Assembly: GCF_002895525.1 (NCBI RefSeq)
Contig: NZ_AZRL01000016.1
Span: 62,001-126,000 of the forward strand
Length of the DNA stretch: 64,000 bases
From: Petrotoga olearia DSM 13574
Lineage (GTDB): Bacteria; Thermotogota; Thermotogae; Petrotogales; Petrotogaceae
Direction: 5' to 3'
The translations under genes were made by a program, and so were the position numbers. The notes below the pieces were generated by a model that was not told the origin of the DNA, did not search any database, and was given only the letters and a program-made list of their open reading frames with translations. Shown piece by piece: positions 61,863 to 64,000 of the stretch (position 1 is its first letter; each line of letters starts with the position of its first letter).

Positions 61863-62161
61863 TTGCAGCCCAATTTCCACACATCCGAATGGCCGCCTCA
61901 GATTGTTTTTACCCCTTTATTAAAAGACTTGGCAAGAGAGATAGTAAAAGACGAAAAGAATCAGTTAAAAAAGGCTAGAAAGATCTATGATTACATAACC
62001 CAAAGCGTGATATATTCTTATCTCAGACCTTACGTTCCAAGCATTTCTTAAGGTTGGATCCTTACGATAATCAAATTGGCGAAGCAGAATATCTCGATAA
62101 AGCTATAGATAGAGATGATTTTGAAACTATTATGGAAATAATCGAAATACATGAAATTTAA
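61863..62161 (+). pseudogene. Transglutaminase-like protein remnant
   Basis: Fragments only. SEWPPQIVFTPLLKDLAREI, then LKKARKIYDYITQSVIYSYL with stop at 62051, recall the start of bacterial transglutaminase-core proteins. In the next open segment, LDPYDNQIGEAEYLDKAIDR then DDFETIMEIIEIHEI ends at 62161. The catalytic Cys-His-Asp part is absent. It follows the epimerase remnant without a gap, so both are products of one deletion-rich decay. Confidence 0.65.
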
Positions 62162-62363
62162 GTTGTCAAGGTTATTGAAAAAAATTTCATATTTTAATTA
62201 TTCTGGTAATATTTGCTTTTAATTGGTCTTAATCGTTTATAATTCTTTCAAACAGACCCTAATCGGACTTGATATAAATCTTATTTTATGGAATACTATT
62301 AATCAGATGATTTACTTTAAACTTTCAAAATAAAAAGCATTTCTATAAATTAAAATTTATTAC
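62162..62363. other. Gene-free AT-rich gap
   Basis: No ORF, repeat-family member or RNA is seen. TTGGTCTTAATCG and ACCCTAATCGGACTTG near 62224-62272 share TAATCG, but nothing more. Confidence 0.5.
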
Positions 62364-62392
62364 TTGTGTATTAAGATGAAATGTGATAAAAT
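62364..62392 (+). promoter_or_regulatory. Candidate promoter of the peptide-binding protein gene
   Basis: TTGTGT (62364-62369), 17 nt, TAAAAT (62387-62392), about 70 nt before the ATG. Confidence 0.6.
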
Positions 62393-62465
62393 ATAAAAGG
62401 AAATTGTTTGGGGAAGTATTGTTAGAGTGTACAAATTCTAATAAATCTGCAAAGGAGGTAGAGGT

Positions 62466-64000
62466 ATGAAAAAGTTTTTTATTATTCTTATGGTTACTTT
62501 ACTGGGTGTTTTTGCCTTTACTCAGGTTAAAAACCCTGATATGATCTTCGATGCAACACTAAGTGAGCCAGACACCTTGGATCCACACCATGCTTACGAC
62601 ACTTCCAGTGGTGAAGTTATTTTCAACGTCTATGACAACTTGATAGCATACGATGGTGAGAGCTTGTCTGAGTTTGTCCCTATGCTTTCAACGGTTGTAC
62701 CTTCAGTTGAAAATGGTTATTTGAGAGATGGTGGAACAACATATGTCTTCCCAATAAGAGAAGGTGTGAAATTCCACAACGGTAACGATTTAACAGCTGA
62801 AGATGTCGAATACACTTTCGAAAGAGCACTATTGTACAACCCTCCTGGAGGACCAGTATGGATGTACTTAGATCCTATGTTTGGTGTCTTCAGTATTAGA
62901 ACGTTGGTAGAAGATTATGTAGGTGCTTCATGGGATAATATATTTGATAGTAATATGAATCCAACATCTCCTGAATACGAAGAAGCATTAGTTAATTTCT
63001 ATTATGACGTAATAGATCCAGCAGTAGAAGTTCAAGGTAACGAAGTTCATGTTCATTTGGCAAGGCCTTTCGCCCCATTTTTGAATGTAATTGCTTCTGG
63101 AAGTGGTTGGGGTGCAATATTAGATAAAGAATATTCTGTAGAAATAGGCATATGGGATGGAAATGCCGAAGGTTGGTGGAAGTATCACGGATGGACAAAA
63201 GAGCAGTCGCCATACTTTGACCATGCTATGGGAACAGGTCCGTATAAATTGGTTGGTTGGGATCATGCTCAACAAAGGGTAACGCTCGAACGATTCGACG
63301 ATTACTGGAGAGGTCCTGCCCCAATAAGAAGAGTGATCATTCAAGGTATAGATGAGTGGTCAACGAGAAGGGCCATGCTTGAAACAGGCGATGCAGACAT
63401 AGCTTATGTTCCTGCTCAATATTTGGATGTTGTGCTTTCTATGGATGGTTTAACTGTTATCCCTGGTACACCTGAGGTTTCAATCACATCTTTAGGGTTC
63501 AACTGGCAAGTTGATCCCGAGTCCCCATACATTGGTTCTGGTCAATTGGATGGAAACGGCATACCACCTAATTTCTTTGAGGATCATAATGTTAGATTAG
63601 GTTTTGCATATGCCTTTGATTATGATGGTATGATAAATGAAGTTTTGAACGGTTTGGGTGAAAAAGTTCCTACCGCTTTGCCAACTGGATTTTTAGGATT
63701 CGATGAAAATCTTCCAACATATGAATTGGACCTCCAAAAGGCTGAAAATTACTTCAAACGTGCTTATAGAGGGAGATTATGGCAAACTGGTTTCAAAATG
63801 TCTATTCTGTACAATACAGGTAACGATGCAAGAAGAGTATCCGCAGAAATATTGAGGGATAATTTGGCAAAGATAAATCCTAGATTCCAAGTTGAAGTTA
63901 GAGGGGTTCAATGGCCAACTTACTTAGATGAAAGAGAAAATATGATGCTTCCAGTTTACATCATAGGTTGGGTAGCAGATTTTCCTGATCCACATAACTT
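62466..64000 (+). CDS. Peptide/oligosaccharide ABC substrate-binding protein (SBP family 5, partial)
   Basis: 511 codons are visible; the C-terminus is beyond the right edge. Signal peptide MKKFFIILMVTLLGVFAFTQ without lipobox. SEPDTLDPHHAYDTSSGEVI and NVYDNLIAYDG are the family-5 N-terminal signature; FPIREGVKFHNGNDLTAEDVEYTFERAL (split FPIREGVKFHNG + NDLTAEDVEYTFERAL) and MGTGPYKLVGWD are the other hallmarks. AAAGGAGGTAGAGGT precedes the ATG. In Thermotogota such proteins bind peptides or oligosaccharides. The nearby iadA and epimerase remnant favour peptides. Confidence 0.93.
   Translation, partial: MKKFFIILMVTLLGVFAFTQVKNPDMIFDATLSEPDTLDPHHAYDTSSGEVIFNVYDNLIAYDGESLSEFVPMLSTVVPSVENGYLRDGGTTYVFPIREGVKFHNGNDLTAEDVEYTFERALLYNPPGGPVWMYLDPMFGVFSIRTLVEDYVGASWDNIFDSNMNPTSPEYEEALVNFYYDVIDPAVEVQGNEVHVHLARPFAPFLNVIASGSGWGAILDKEYSVEIGIWDGNAEGWWKYHGWTKEQSPYFDHAMGTGPYKLVGWDHAQQRVTLERFDDYWRGPAPIRRVIIQGIDEWSTRRAMLETGDADIAYVPAQYLDVVLSMDGLTVIPGTPEVSITSLGFNWQVDPESPYIGSGQLDGNGIPPNFFEDHNVRLGFAYAFDYDGMINEVLNGLGEKVPTALPTGFLGFDENLPTYELDLQKAENYFKRAYRGRLWQTGFKMSILYNTGNDARRVSAEILRDNLAKINPRFQVEVRGVQWPTYLDERENMMLPVYIIGWVADFPDPHN

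Overview
The window is a stretch of AT-rich bacterial chromosome, roughly one third G+C. Gene content suggests a member of the Thermotogota close to Petrotoga. The pointers are PolC beside RuvC, a short SRP RNA, flagellar FliS and FlaG, a NagA/NagB-II operon of the Thermotoga type, a Thermotoga-type 3-methyladenine glycosylase, beta-barrel and beta-propeller envelope proteins, and many TTG/GTG starts behind strong AGGAGG sites. The genus is an inference; no 16S gene is present.

Layout. 0-6.6 kb (minus): M24 peptidase, ruvC, polC and a sliding-clamp-like gene cut by the left edge. 7-8.1 kb (plus): a flagellar pair with fliS. 8.2-15.9 kb (minus): a sugar operon of GntR/LacI regulator, binding protein, two permeases, GH38 alpha-mannosidase and nitrilase-type amidase, with overlapping palindromic operators at its promoter. 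16.5-25.5 kb (plus): dipeptidase, Zn-dependent phospholipase-like protein, tdk, aldo/keto reductase, SRP RNA, a methyltransferase, ecfA1A2, a barrel protein and uvrB. 25.5-27.7 kb (minus): a membrane protein and lepA. 28-32.7 kb (plus): hydroxyacid dehydrogenase, glycosylase, tsaE, a NYN-type RNase candidate, queA and flaG. 32.7-45 kb is mixed: dus, a 37-residue ORF, an ABC exporter, a scar holding a group II intron 5' fragment and an MFS gene tail, an ERCC4-type nuclease, an MFS transporter, tRNA-Pro, pncA, a TPR/A24-peptidase/DUF218 operon, hsp20, a CPBP protease and an ArsB/NhaD-type transporter. 45-56 kb: an amidohydrolase, tdh-kbl (threonine breakdown), a secreted propeller, mnmG, the N-acetylglucosamine operon, a MIF homologue and an unknown winged-helix protein. 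56-64 kb: tRNA-Val, an MFS unit bounded by 18-bp direct repeats, a 575-residue unknown, iadA, decayed epimerase and transglutaminase genes, and a peptide-binding protein cut by the right edge.

The most interesting feature is not a gene. At least twelve intergenic sites carry related G-rich elements that stand out sharply against the AT-rich background. All twelve face the same way as the gene (or, at one site, the gene remnant) that follows. They usually lie between a TATAAT-type -10 box and the ribosome binding site, so they should be transcribed as 5' leaders. Eight copies meet the canonical G-quadruplex pattern on the RNA-sense strand. Most end in GGGGCGCTAAA or a close variant and are followed by a shared A/T-rich tail containing TTTTAGA..TTCTAAA. 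This looks like a dispersed, genome-wide 5'-leader element, either regulatory or mobile.

Nothing here is a CRISPR array or complete insertion sequence. Function calls rest on motifs read by eye.
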